Positions 22,363-36,900 of a DNA stretch of 64,000 nucleotides are shown here, piece by piece. The stretch's first letter is position 1. Each line of letters opens with the position of its first letter. The notes beneath the pieces are model-generated. The model was not told the origin of the DNA and searched no databases. It saw nothing but the letters and a program-made list of their open reading frames with translations. Source of the stretch: Beverwykella pulmonaria (lineage: Eukaryota > Ascomycota > Dothideomycetes > Pleosporales > Melanommataceae); NCBI GenBank assembly GCA_001599595.1, contig BCHH01000021.1:115095-179094 (forward strand), given 5' to 3'. The translations under genes were made by a program, and so were the position numbers.

Positions 22363-24727
22363 TTACAGCTTCGCCTTGACCTTCCCCGCGGCCTCCGCTG
22401 CGAGCGCCTCCTCATACAACTCATCCAAATGATCTCGGAACTGCTTCGCGGTTTGTGGGCGCTTGAGCTTGAGCCTGTAACGTTGTTAGCGATCAGGTCG
22501 AAAACGTGAGAGATGTGGGAACTTACGTCGGCGTCAAGAGCTGGTTATCGACCGTGAACGGATCAAGGAAGAGTCGCACCGCCTTCACTTTCTCATAGCT
22601 GTTAAACTTGCTCTTCGTTCCAATGCGGTCCAACTCCTTTAGCACCGCCCTTTCTACAATCTTGCTCTTCATCGCCATCTCCAGTTTCGCGGGATCGGAC
22701 GCATCGATCGTCTCTCCGAGGACCTTACTTGCCCACGACGGGAAAGTATCGATAGCAACGCCAAAGATGCCCACTAGGCAACTCTGGTGCGAGTCCCCGT
22801 GCACGTAAGCCGTAGCCATCCACCCGCAATTTGCAAGATACACGTTCTCGATGCGCTCAGGCGAAATATATTCACCTTGTGCGAGCTTGAGCACGTTCTT
22901 CCGGCGGTCGACAATCTTGAAGCGGCCGAGCTCGTCGACCGAGCAAATATCACCCGTATGGAACCAGCCCTCGCTGTCGATAGCTTTGCTGGTTTCTTCT
23001 TCGTTGCGGAAGTACTCTTTGAACATGGTCGTGGCTCGGATGAGCAGTTCGCCACGCGGATGAGGCTTGTCGGTGGTGAGATACTCCATGTCTGGGACAT
23101 CTAGGAGACAGCATTCTGAAGTGGGGACGACGGCGCCGCAGTTCCCGGAGGTGAAATCGCCTTCCATTTGCACGAGCGAGACGGCATATGTCTCTGTTAG
23201 ACCGTAACCCTGGGTGAATCTGTTTCCGAAGACGATGCGCAAGAACTGATGCAGAGTCGGGTCAATGGGCGCAGAGCCGCTGACCATCACCCTACACCTG
23301 TCCAGTCCAAAAACCTTCTGTACCTTGTTCGACCAGATACGATCATAGAGCGCGTGCTTATTAGTCGGATTCTCTTTGTCTTTGATCGCAGCAAGCTTCT
23401 TGCCCACCACATGGCGCGACAATGCACCCTTGATGCCTGCCTGCTCAGTTGTAGACTCCTTAATCTTGGAGGCGAATCTGTTGTAGAGCCTGGGTACACC
23501 AGCAAAGTTCGTGGGTCGCAGCATCTGCAGATCGTCCACCAACTCCGCGACGTTGCCGTGGAAGTATCCAATTGCTGCCCCCGAAGCTAGTGCTACATGC
23601 TCTCCCAGCCGCTGATATATGTGCGCAAGCGGAAGGAACGAGCAAGACAGATCCTGTGGGGTCGAGCCAAGCAAGATCAGACTCGCACTCGTCGCAGCTT
23701 GCGCGTTTTTGTGGGAGAGAACGACTCCCTTGGGGTTCCCGGTAGTGCCAGAAGTGTAGTTGATTGTGATGGTGTCGTCTGGCTTAGGCGGGTTATACGG
23801 AATAGGCTGAGATGCGCCCAACGCTTCCACATCCCCAATGTAATGAATTGAAACACCGATCTCAGCAGCCAAAGCGCTTAACAGGTCGCCTTTTGACTCC
23901 CCAGGCAGCTCGCCCGCGGAGAGAGGATCCAGCACCACGATGGTCTTGAGAGTCGGAAGCCGCGGCTTCAGCTTCAAAAGTGTAGCCACGTGGTTGAGGG
24001 CCGTCACAACGCAATTTAGGGAAGCGTGGTTGATGATGAATTCCGTGGCATCCGGGCCCAAGGTATCGTATATCGAAACCGAGTATAACCCTTGGGACAT
24101 GCACGCCAGATCTTCACAAAGTCAGCATTCCTCTCCCGTCCATCTATCGTAGAATCTGGCATACCAGTTATCTGCCACTCAGGCCTATTCTGGCACCAAA
24201 GTCCAATCCCATACACCGACTCGGTAACACCGGCCTGTCGGTGCAAATGCACGAGCCCGGCACCAAAGTTCTTCCTCCGTGTCTGCACCGTCTCGTAGTC
24301 TTGCCATACATATGCGCCGAAGGTCTTCGATACCGGATCGTACGGGCGGTGCCCTAAGCACTTATTCTTGGGATATCTGGCAGCTACACCGATCCGTCTA
24401 CGTCAGAACAAGCCGCTTGTGTCGTCTGTGAGGGGGTGGGGTTGTACATACCACTCGCCTCGAAGGCTTCGTGTGCCGTTGTGATCTGCCAATATCCTAT
24501 TAGCTCCTTGAATCTCGCAAGCTCTGCAGAGCTCTATAACTCTGCATACGTACAGCAGGATCCAGTGACTCCAACAACGGTCTGTCAACGAACTTCCAGT
24601 TCCTATACACGGCGCTCTTCTCCCCTGCTTGCGACCCCGGAATCGGCAAACTGTACGGCGTGCCCTTTGGCGGCGGCCCAGAGAGCTCCGCCGCGCGCTG
24701 CAGCTGCAGATCCTGTTTTCCCCACAT
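22363..24727 (-). CDS. Long-chain acyl-CoA synthetase, peroxisomal type
   Basis: Activates fatty acids with ATP and CoA, probably for peroxisomal beta-oxidation. Five exons, 24554-24727, 24452-24485, 24165-24383, 22527-24111 and 22363-22474, give 707 aa, a typical length. The start MWGKQDLQLQ at 24727 is the first in-frame ATG after an upstream stop, and PPPKGTPYSLPIPGS follows as in the family. Motifs are the AMP-binding loop (YTSGTTGNPKGVV), GYGLTET, and the fatty-acyl-CoA signature around TGDICSVDELGRFKIVDRRK. The final exon ends in AKL, a match to the peroxisomal PTS1 signal. Family membership is firm; peroxisomal location rests on the AKL end and on resemblance to Faa2-like enzymes. The 34-nt second exon is short but keeps the frame. 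Confidence 0.93.
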
Positions 24728-27670
<2,943 letters not shown>

Positions 27671-30401
27671 GGTGAGCTATATGGATATATTCTGAGTATA
27701 CAGTCGTCGATTTGAGGCGGAATTCGAGGGTCTGTAGCGTCGAGGTTGATATTCGGTCGAGACAACAAAGAGCTGCCCGTCAAACAAGCAGCCTGCGGTA
27801 GAAGTAAAAGGTTGCACAAGATTCCAATGCCGTCACGTCATAAACACTATCCCGGATGTATCTAGAGATCCTCGGTCCAGGTTCCGTCTTTCGAAGTCGC
27901 AAAGGGGTGTGTCTCTGAATTCCAGCTTGCCCCACCATTGTGCCCCCTCAATACCTTATATACACTCACGGCCATGACCTCGCCGACCACGCGACCTGAT
28001 CCCTCACTCCGCTCACCCTTTGCGTGTCCCAGCCGCCTCGTCTGCGCAGAATCTGCCCCGAACATCGGTCGCGGTGGAAAAGCCAAACGTGCAGAAGGTC
28101 GAGCACGCAATAGCTACCCCTCCACGCTACGCTGCCCCGCGCTCCAATGAAGTGGGGCAACGCAGCCGGCGGCCTTCCACTGAGCTGGCGCCATCACACT
28201 GAGTGGTCGCAACTCCACGTCGATGACTACACCAAATTCATGAATCTTCCAAAAATACGTGAGACAGAATCTGAAATATGACGGAGGAGGAATGTCCTGC
28301 CAGAGCTCACCGGTAACACATTCTTTTTACGGTATCGTCCTCGCATTCAACTCAGCTTCAAGCCCGGCTGCTGGAATACGTGCAGCCTTCTAGAAGAACG
28401 CATGGGCTGAGCACAGCGTGATGGCAATGCAGTACGTGATATGGGCTTTAATATACGACTGCAAAATTCGTTAATTCAGAATGTGCTATTGGTGAATATT
28501 TGGGCGATGTGGCATGATTGCAGATACGAGTACGTCCGTTCACATTGCGAGCTTGGGAAAAGAAAGGAAAAGTGATGCTGTGCTCGTATATTTCTCATCG
28601 CTGATGTCCAGCTTAGAACCGTGGCTAAGTCCACCTGGAATGGGATAGGTACGACTTTGGGCCAGAGTCTGGGACCATTTCTTCATTTTCCCATGTCCAC
28701 CTGGAGGAGTTGTCCACTATGCTAACACTTCATAAACTCGGCAGAGTGCAACATTGAGATCCATTTTGATAATAAAAGTCAAAAAAGGCAATGTACACCG
28801 TGAGGATTCATACAATAAGATATACTCTTTCTTCCACGCACAACACTACACGAAACCCTCGCCTTCCAGATTCGAAAAGACACGCCTCGCTGCAAAGGCA
28901 ACCATACCGAGCAACCATCCCAATCCAGCAGCAATCCAAGTCTCCGATCCATAGCAGATCCTTACCCATGTCTTATCCCCTCTACATTCCCCGACCCCGA
29001 CCCCAATCCCAACCCGTCTTCAGCACTATCTAACCCCATTCATACAACCCACCATATCAACGGAGTCCGAACCCAACCAACCCACCAACCCAATCCAAAT
29101 CCCAGTCCCTACCCACCCAATCTGAACCCCAGTCCCCCTTGTTCCCAACCCCAGCACCCACCCCCTACCAATCCACCCAATCACCCCTATCTTCAATTAC
29201 CCTATCGATAAACCTTCCAAATTACCGTCACGCGGCACTGTCCATCCGGAAGAAACCACAATAGGTATTAATGAAAGGTGAGCCACAGAACTGGTAAATT
29301 ACTATGTGGCGGAGCGACTCGCCCTCCCACAGCGTGGGAACCAGAAACTGCAGAGGAGAAAGGTCGGAAGATATTCTAGCGGTTTCACCTTGACGGCCAA
29401 AGAGCCGGCCAACGTGTACCGACTTCGAAGGCAGGATTGTTGTCGATAGCGAAAGGGAAATGTGGCATGATTCTCAGATCATTTTGCGCAGCACAAGAAC
29501 GTGCTATGTTCGCAGGCGGTCTGCATCGAGGTCACACGCGGAACGTCACTGCTACAACCTCACCTCGCAATCACATCCCATCCCATCCCATCACAAACCA
29601 TATTGCAAATTTCAGTATTGAGTAAGAAAGAAGGAAAAGCGTCCCAGTATTTTTCATTTCAATCTTGCAGCTTTAGATAATAGTAGTCTTTAGTATTGCA
29701 ATTCCTATCCAGACAGAACAACCCTCATTGCTACATCCAAACCATCCCTCTATCCTTCCCCTCTTCCCCGGCCTTCTTTCGCAATCCAACAACCGCGTCA
29801 AGATCTAGCTTGCGGGTAGCCCACCATCTCCCAGGCCTCTGGAAATCGCTCCGCCAACGAAAAGAAAGCCCGTGCCATCCAAATTGTCCAAGCCAAAGGA
29901 AAAGGAATAAGGGAATACGATAAAGGATAATGAGACAATAGTGTGCAGGCCATAAGCCTAGAATAATAGTAAAAGTGCCGTAAGGCTGTGCGTGCGCTCT
30001 TTCATTGTGTGCGTGGAGGGGGTTGTTCTCTGTGTATCCAGACCCCAGGGTTACTTCATTCGCTCCATCCATCAACTTACAACTACACGAACCAAACAAA
30101 TCGAACGAAAACAAAAAAGGAAATACCAAAGGGAAAGGCACTGGGTTGTTCAGTGAAGGACTGTAGTGTGTGTTTGTTTGACATAAAGGAAAAGTAGAGT
30201 GTAGTTGGGCACCTCCTAAGGGAGACCCTGAACTGAAACCGCGAGAAACAGCAATACACAAAAAAGAATAGTCCGCTGGAAGAAAGCGTTCATACGTTAT
30301 CGGTGGTATAAGGATATCGAGGAGGCATCAGATTCGCGCCAACACCGGGCCCAAAGGAAATACGTCAGTAGAGTACCGCCATCAAGCATCATGTGACAAA
30401 C
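27671..30401. other. Gene-poor region, 2.7 kb
   Basis: Promoter side of MET17 and 3' side of veA. Small open frames occur (for example 27938-28150 on the plus strand), but none shows family features. A C-rich low-complexity block lies at about 28985-29190. The rest is unremarkable and fairly AT-rich. Confidence 0.5.
28985..29190. repeat. C-rich low-complexity block
   Basis: About 200 bases of irregular CCCAACC, CCCCGA and CCAATCC units on the plus strand, almost without G. The complementary strand is G-rich with repeated GGG or GGGG tracts. It is not a clean tandem array and not a telomere repeat. Confidence 0.8.
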
Positions 30402-32283
30402 TTAAACGCCAAGCTCGGGGACTCGACGCTGGCGGTGAGTGCCATCTGCTCGACGGTAACTCATGGCCGATCGATCCATTGGCTCTTCCATGTCAGCTTC
30501 GTCGTAGCCACCATCATAACCGTAATTAGGATTGGAAGGGTTTGGTCGTGCGCCTTGCTGAAGACGTTCCGTCATATGTGAGGTATCGAAAGTGCTGGAA
30601 AAGGATCGTTTCTGGCCGACGGTAGACTGAGTAGGCTGAGTTTGAGCATGGAATTTCGGTAGCGGAGCGCGAGTCGGGTCAATGTAGTTGTGATGTTGAG
30701 GACCTTCTGAAGCCGCAGACATTGGTGCAGACAATGTATTCGGTGGCGATGCATACGACGGGGACACAGGCTCCATCTTTTCAGCGGTAATCGGTGGTTG
30801 CAAGGTCTTCAAGGGCGCAAGAGCGTGACCATTGGGCATGCGAAGAGAGCTTGGAGGAGAAATAGGAGGGTGGCTTGGGGTTTGGAGCGGCTGGATCTGT
30901 TGGTTCATCTGCTGGGGACGATTGTATTGGTCCATAGGACTGTACGGAGGAACCATTTGGCTAGGACCGGGATACGGCTGGGAAGCTTGATGAACCGATG
31001 GGCGACGATATTCAGTACTTGGTGGAGGATATTCAACGGCAGGTTCTTGACGAATCGGTGCAGGTTGCTCGTAGTGCGGTTGCTGTTGGTAGTTCTGATT
31101 TCCCATGTACCCGTACGGCTGTTGCATATGCATTCCAGGTTGATTTTGATATCCGTTGTGAGTCTGCTGAGGCTGGTGCGAATACGGGGCTTGGGGAGGT
31201 TGCATCAGAGGAGCTGTCGGCTGAGGAGGAGCATATTGATTCTGGTATTGGCCCTGGTTCGATCCGTACTGTGGCATTTGAGAATATCCAGCGCTCTGAG
31301 GAGGAGCCATTTGCTGATAGCCGTTGTTGGGTGGGTACGGTTGCGCCATTTCTTCCATGCTGGGACGGCGAGGGGGTGCAAACGAGGCGTTACTGGCATT
31401 GGACACGGATCGAGGACGCTCACTTCCATCGAGCGCTGGATTGGGCGTAGGCATGCCGGGCTGTTGGCCGTAGTTGTCGGGTGTGGCCGTGCGTCGTGTC
31501 TGGTCATAAGCAGCTTCTTCGTCGTACTCATCCCAATCCTTGGAGGACTTGTTCTCGCGGCGCCTCATGCGGACGTCACGTCGAATGCGGACACGGCAAC
31601 CCTGTTCAGCGACCATGCGGCTCAAGGCGGTGCTCTCGGACAGACCAGGGAACTTCTTCGCCGAGAACACGACGAAGGGAGACGACTTGACCTCCAAACG
31701 GTGGGAGACATGGGCGTCGACGCCAGCGTGCGGATGAACGCCCATGGCATTACGGTCCTCGGGGTCCATGTCCTTCGCATCCTTCAGCTCCTCGTAAAGG
31801 GCGAAGGACAGGCGGTATTTGCCCTCGTGGCGGACGGACAAGTCAGGAAAGATGAAGTAACCAGCCGGGCTGGGACGGTCCAAGTATGCCATGCCAGCGA
31901 CAGGCGTGCCGGTGAGGACAGGGAAACTGGGCGCCGTGGCAGGCGTACGGCCTGGAGCGATCTGGCGGGCATTTTCGAGGGTAGCGAAGAGGAAGAAGCT
32001 GGCATTGTAGCTAAAGGTAATTTCCTGGTCGCCCTCGAAGACACGGAGCTCAACAATGGGAGGCGGGTCGACTGGACGACGGTCGGCAGACGCTGCAGGC
32101 AGTCAGCAAAATGGTACTGGAGTGCGTGGGAACCCAAGGCTCACATTTCGCGCCTGATCCACAGGCGCGGGCGCGCTCCGGCTGCTGGATGACTTGCAGG
32201 CAATAACGAATCTCGCGACCGTCCTTCGTGCGGCGCGAGGAGGAGCTCTTCGTCTCGTTGGAAACTTGAATTATGGATGCCAT
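30402..32283 (-). CDS. veA: Velvet-family regulator VeA
   Basis: VeA is the light-linked master regulator that joins VelB and LaeA in the nucleus to couple sexual development and secondary metabolism in filamentous ascomycetes. Exons 32145-32283 and 30402-32092 give 609 aa. The start [17 protein letters not shown] leads into the velvet domain (about residues 10-230). This contains [54 protein letters not shown] and [10 protein letters not shown] basic patch [15 protein letters not shown] (about 212-226) ends the domain and may serve in nuclear import. The remaining ~370 residues are rich in Pro, Gln, Tyr and Ser, as in other VeA tails. VeA is favoured over VelB, VelC and VosA because the domain is N-terminal, uninterrupted and followed by a long tail. 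Upstream lie several kilobases without genes. Confidence 0.95.
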
Positions 32284-35200
32284 TGCGATTATTGTGTCTG
32301 TGTGGTGGTGTGTCAGTGTGAGGTTCGGGCGAAGTCGTGGGTGAGATTGCGCCGGCAGGAAACAATCTGGCGGGACTGACATATACGTCTCGACCACTCG
32401 ACCGGATCAAACGAGGGGGATCCAACACTCGGTCAAAGACGAAAAATATCTGGAGCTGTCAGCATTTCCCACGTTCGATGCCCGCCTGGCTAACAGTCGC
32501 ATCTAGGAAATTGCCCACGAAGTCCCTATCAGAACCCCCGAGCGGGGCGGCCTAACAGCAGCGCGACGTGTGGCAGCAGGTGCACTCACCACTGGAAAAT
32601 AGACGGTAGCGGCAGGATTGCGGTTGGGCTGTTGCGATGCGGCGAGGCGATGTCTGGCAGCGGCGCAGGTGGAGGAGGTGCGGTGCGGTACGGTTATAAC
32701 GGGGCTGGAGGAGTCTTTGTTGGTGTGGGCAACGCAGCCGCAGTGGTGGCAGCAGCAGAAGAAAGCGACTCGATTAACCTCGACTGGTTTCAGCGGAGGA
32801 GGGCTTGGTGGTTCGAGGCGTCGCTGCTCCACGCTCTCTGTCCGGTGTCGTCGCGCTGGCGGTGGTGGTGGTCGGGAGGAGGAGAAGAGCAGCGAGGGAG
32901 CAACGGGGAGGGCTGGGAGCGGAGCGCTAGCACAGACAGGCAGGCCAGTTCAGCCGGCTCGCGTCCCTTCTTTGTTCGGATGTGGGTCAACGCTTGGACC
33001 CCAGCCAGCGTCCTGGGAGATTTCCTGTGCGAATGACACGGCCCACAATCCGCCACCATCCCGAATCCATTCTGCGCCCATTCGAGCGCCCCGTGGCCGC
33101 TTACGCTGCAGCGCAGCGCTTCCAAAAAGGCGCCCTCTTGCAGCGGACAGAGCTCCCGCCAGCAGTATGAATAGCAGCGGCAACAGCATGCCTTCCGGCT
33201 CGAGGGCAGCCGGTAGTACCTAACTTTGGAGCAGCTGTGGGGAATACGCTTTTAGGTTCGCGAGGAAACAAATTGCGGGTGTGCCAAGCGCGGTTCGACG
33301 GGTCGACACGAGGACTGGTTCACGCTCTCAGACGGCCGACGTTTATCTTTTCTGCGCGTGCACCTCCCCTCGACTGCTCAAACATGTACATGCTCGTCGT
33401 CGAGGCGGATCTGGACACAGACGAGCCGCTTTGAACCACCTCTCCCTCGCTGCAGGCGGCGATGCAGGGCGAGCAGCGCAATCTATCCACAATCTCGACT
33501 GCCCACTCAGATGCGTCGCTCCATCGACGTCGACATCTGCAAGGCATCTGCGGCCTCTGCAGCGCTTCCGCCGTCCATCGTTCCCAACTTTTTTTTCGCA
33601 GCATAGCGCCCCGCCATGGACATGGCGAATGTTTTCGTTTTAAAGTTTGTGGCATCGAGGGCGTTAGCATCGAAGGCGTTGGCATCATGCACCCCTCGTC
33701 CGTCATCGGCTGAGGCACGGCCTGGATTTTCGCCGGCAGCGACTGCAACCCCGTCGAGCAACAGGCGCACAACCGTAGCGCACACGGGACAGCACAACCA
33801 GCCGTCATGGCCCCCCGTCAGCGACATGCGTGTATTCAACGCTCCATCGCAACCCCAGCCTCTCGCGATATTACAGCATCGCACCCATTATTGCCTGCTG
33901 CAATATCGCACCCAGCACGGCGCTCTGCTGACTGTCAGCAAAGGCCGTTGGAAGCCAATAGCCGTGACGGTGGAGCGTGCACGTCCTGGGAGAGCCAGAA
34001 ACCGGCCCTCCTCCCTGGATGCCGCTAACGAACGCAAGCCGCCCCTCCACGGGCCCATTCCCGTATCACCCACCGTCGCGAGAGCGCCCTGATTGGCTGA
34101 GGTAATCTGCCGGAGAAGAACACCCTTGCGAGCCCGCGAGATCCTCAACGGTCTCTCGGCAATCTCCTGCCGCTGCTTGGAGCAACAAAGCGTCTTCATG
34201 GCGATCGCATGCGCGCAATCGAGAAAACTTGACGACATTGCCTTGTCTGCGGCTCTCGCCGTGGTTGAGTGGTTGAGTCTTGAGACACCTCTCGGGCCAT
34301 CCACGGCGCGACGCCATTCCCCGTTCTCGGCTCCGCCTGCAGTACCATGGGCCACATCACCCATCCGTGTCAGGCCATGAGGACCATCCAAAGGGGGTTT
34401 GTTACGACATCACCTCTGCTGTTGTCTCCTGCTAGCAAGAAAAACACGTATGCCCAGAAGGAGATGGAGCGCTCCATGGGCTCCCCTACGCAGTCGCCGC
34501 CTTCCCTTGCCGGACACACCGTCTGGAGCCTTTCCTATGCAACCCGCCGTGAAGAGGGACGAAACACCGGCCCATTGATTAGGATATAGGCGGAAATTGC
34601 TTTCAACTTTGGTATGGAGAGATCTTTCCAGCAGCAAGCTTCCTGATGTCCTCATGTGAAGGCTTGAATCCCCCCGTGAGCAAGCGTCCATGCTTGAAAG
34701 GAACGCGTGTTTCAACTGAAAATATATCCGTGCCGCATTGTTCTTTCCGCATCTTGCCCTCATTCCCGGTCCCAGGATCTACCTTCGCGGCATTGTATCA
34801 AAAAACCCCTATAGTAACAGGTTGTCGGGAGCACTGCCTTATGCATAGGCACATTATTTTACATCCTCAGGAAGTCCCTCCGAAGACAACAGCCTATGCA
34901 GATCAAACCAGGCTTCCCTGCAGATAGTCTTCAGATCTCTCAGGAGCAAGCAATGCCTTAAATCTGTCGCATTTCAGCCTCTACCGCCACATCAAATGCA
35001 TATGGTGGAATTCCTGCGGCTCAGCTCCGCACTGGGGTCCATGGCAATAATGGCAAGCCAAGGAAAGTACCTGTTGGCATTCCTTGGACAAATGATAGGT
35101 CAATGTATTGTCGTTCATCTGCTCCTTCCCTGCAACCTATTCTATATACCACTCAATTTTGCCCAGTAAACTCTCAAGTCCCTCCATAATATCACATCGC

Positions 35201-36900
35201 ACAAGTTCATGGTCTCAGCATAGTTTCCTCCAATCATACTCGCAAGCTGAAAACTCTTGCCTTCCACCGGCGCCCCATCGGAACGCCCAACCGATCAACA
35301 TTCAACTTCACAAACGCTTTCTTGCAACTGAAACGCCTTCATCGTCCCACATACGCCACAACAGCCTCGTTAGTTTGAATGGATGTATCAAGCCTAGTCA
35401 GGCTGAGGTGAAGCACGCATGGCTTGATGTCCAAATGGCACGTGCCGATGCCATCTCAGCCATCCCCCTAGTTGCGGTTAGTAACAGGTGGGTGGCTACT
35501 TTGTGGCGTTGTTGGTGGCGCCGTGCGCTGGCAGTGGCTGTTTGTTGGGCGTGAATGATTCAGGTAATGATTACGAATACGTGGGAGCCTCCTGAGACTG
35601 ACTTCACAGTTCCTCTCCGCATCCAATGCTGCAGTCTTCCATGGTACATCTATAGGCGAGTTTGATTACAATATGGGTGTAGCCAGAGGCACCGGTGTCC
35701 TTATCGCCCATTGCATGGCAATGTCACAGGAGCACTTCTTCTGGGTCGGTAACTCTCTTCGTTCTCCAGTACCAGGGACCCATCACTGCTGGGGAAATGG
35801 GATGGTATAGCGGTTGTGTTAAGCTCAGGACAGTCGGTATCCCCGTTCTGACGAGTCAGCCTTGTCAGGATGTAGAGTGATATAGTTCAATGCATCTCCA
35901 CGTCACTCTATGCCAGGATGAGTATATTTCTTCTTGATTTCGCTGTCATCTCATTCCTATATTTGTTGTATTGCAGCCCGTAGTATCGTACTTTGGCTAC
36001 CAGTTGTAAACCAGAGCATAGCAAGAAGACGCAAATGCAGTACAAAACTGTTCAATTCCACTTCCTGATAGCTGAATCAGATGAGCGAATGAGGCTTTCG
36101 GTCAATCTTATAAGGAGCATATATATGCCTATCGCAGCTATGATACTAGACTTTCCCCCAGTCAGCTGTTTGAGGTGGATCGGGGAGAATTCTTCTCTCT
36201 TGATTGATCATCCGATCGATCGTACCTTTTTTTTCCTCCCATCACATCAGATCGCGATAGCATGTTAATAGGAGTCAATCACAATTATAGTCTTACAGTT
36301 TATTGGATTGGGGACTGACGAGCAATGCCGCCACCATCCGAACCACAGCCCGAACCATGGATCGAGCCATGAAATATGACAATGTCGAACTAATGTTTTG
36401 GTACAAGTTCGTGTCTCCGGTTCTTCACGCGGAGGAAAGACATATATCTGTGTTCTAGACTGTCTCCGCATGTTGATCCGTGAAACCTCCGAGCGCGACG
36501 ACCCCTCAGCCTCGACTCCCTCTCTTCTAGAGACGAAGATGGGAATGAGAATGAGGAAGACGCGGATTGGCGAGAAAGCTAGACGACAGTGAAGCTCCCG
36601 GTGGAGAAAGGAAAGAACAACAAGGGACACATGGGACCCATTTGTAGAGAAAGTTAGTAGGGGGCGTTGAAATAAGAGGCATGGAGAACGGAAGGCATGT
36701 GTATGGTGGTGAGCGTTGGGGAGATAAGGGAGCTGGGCGGTGAGGAGAGGATGGGGAGTACGATAATATTTTCGACTGAAATACACTTCGTGTCCAAAAA
36801 TATTTGGGTAGTATATATACTTAACATCTCAAAAAGCCAAGTATCGTATTTACAGAGACAGTTAACGCTGAAGTGGAATCAATCCCACGAACCTAGCTAG
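32284..36900. other. Long gene-free region upstream of veA
   Basis: 4.6 kb without a convincing gene. 32.5-34.6 kb is GC-rich and holds several overlapping, mutually antisense open frames of 100-200 codons that lack family features. 34.6-36.9 kb is more AT-rich. The first kilobase or two probably contains the veA promoter and a long leader. A weak coding-like patch near 35.4-35.8 kb is listed separately. Confidence 0.5.
35374..35760 (+). pseudogene. Possible gene relic of unknown function
   Basis: Two open stretches can be joined in phase by a GTTAGT donor near 35479 and a TTCACAG acceptor near 35610. The first reads KPSQAEVKHAWLDVQMARAD and the second contains FHGTSIGEFDYNMGVARGTG followed by VLIAHCMAMSQEHFFWVG. 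The wording looks protein-like, but there is no good start codon. The downstream frame soon ends after another possible small splice site. I cannot name a family. It could be a decayed gene or chance. Confidence 0.2.

Noticed and set aside
28985..29190. Telomere-like or satellite array
   Set aside because: Units are irregular and do not follow TTAGGG/CCCTAA; the sequence is simply C-rich low complexity.
30798..32192. 464-codon open frame on the plus strand
   Set aside because: It lies entirely opposite the veA coding exons, its translation is low-complexity Arg/Leu/Val text without any motif, and it is explained by the codon use of veA.
32618..33223. 201-codon plus-strand frame upstream of veA
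   Set aside because: GC-rich region where all frames stay open; Arg/Ala/Gly-rich text without motifs, and overlapping frames of similar length exist on both strands.
33616..34092. 158-codon plus-strand frame
   Set aside because: Same GC-rich region; no ordered segment, no splice partners, and an equally long antisense frame at 33888-34391.
36265..36786. 173-codon minus-strand frame
   Set aside because: No recognisable domain or signal and irregular composition; AT-rich surroundings and no plausible partner exon.
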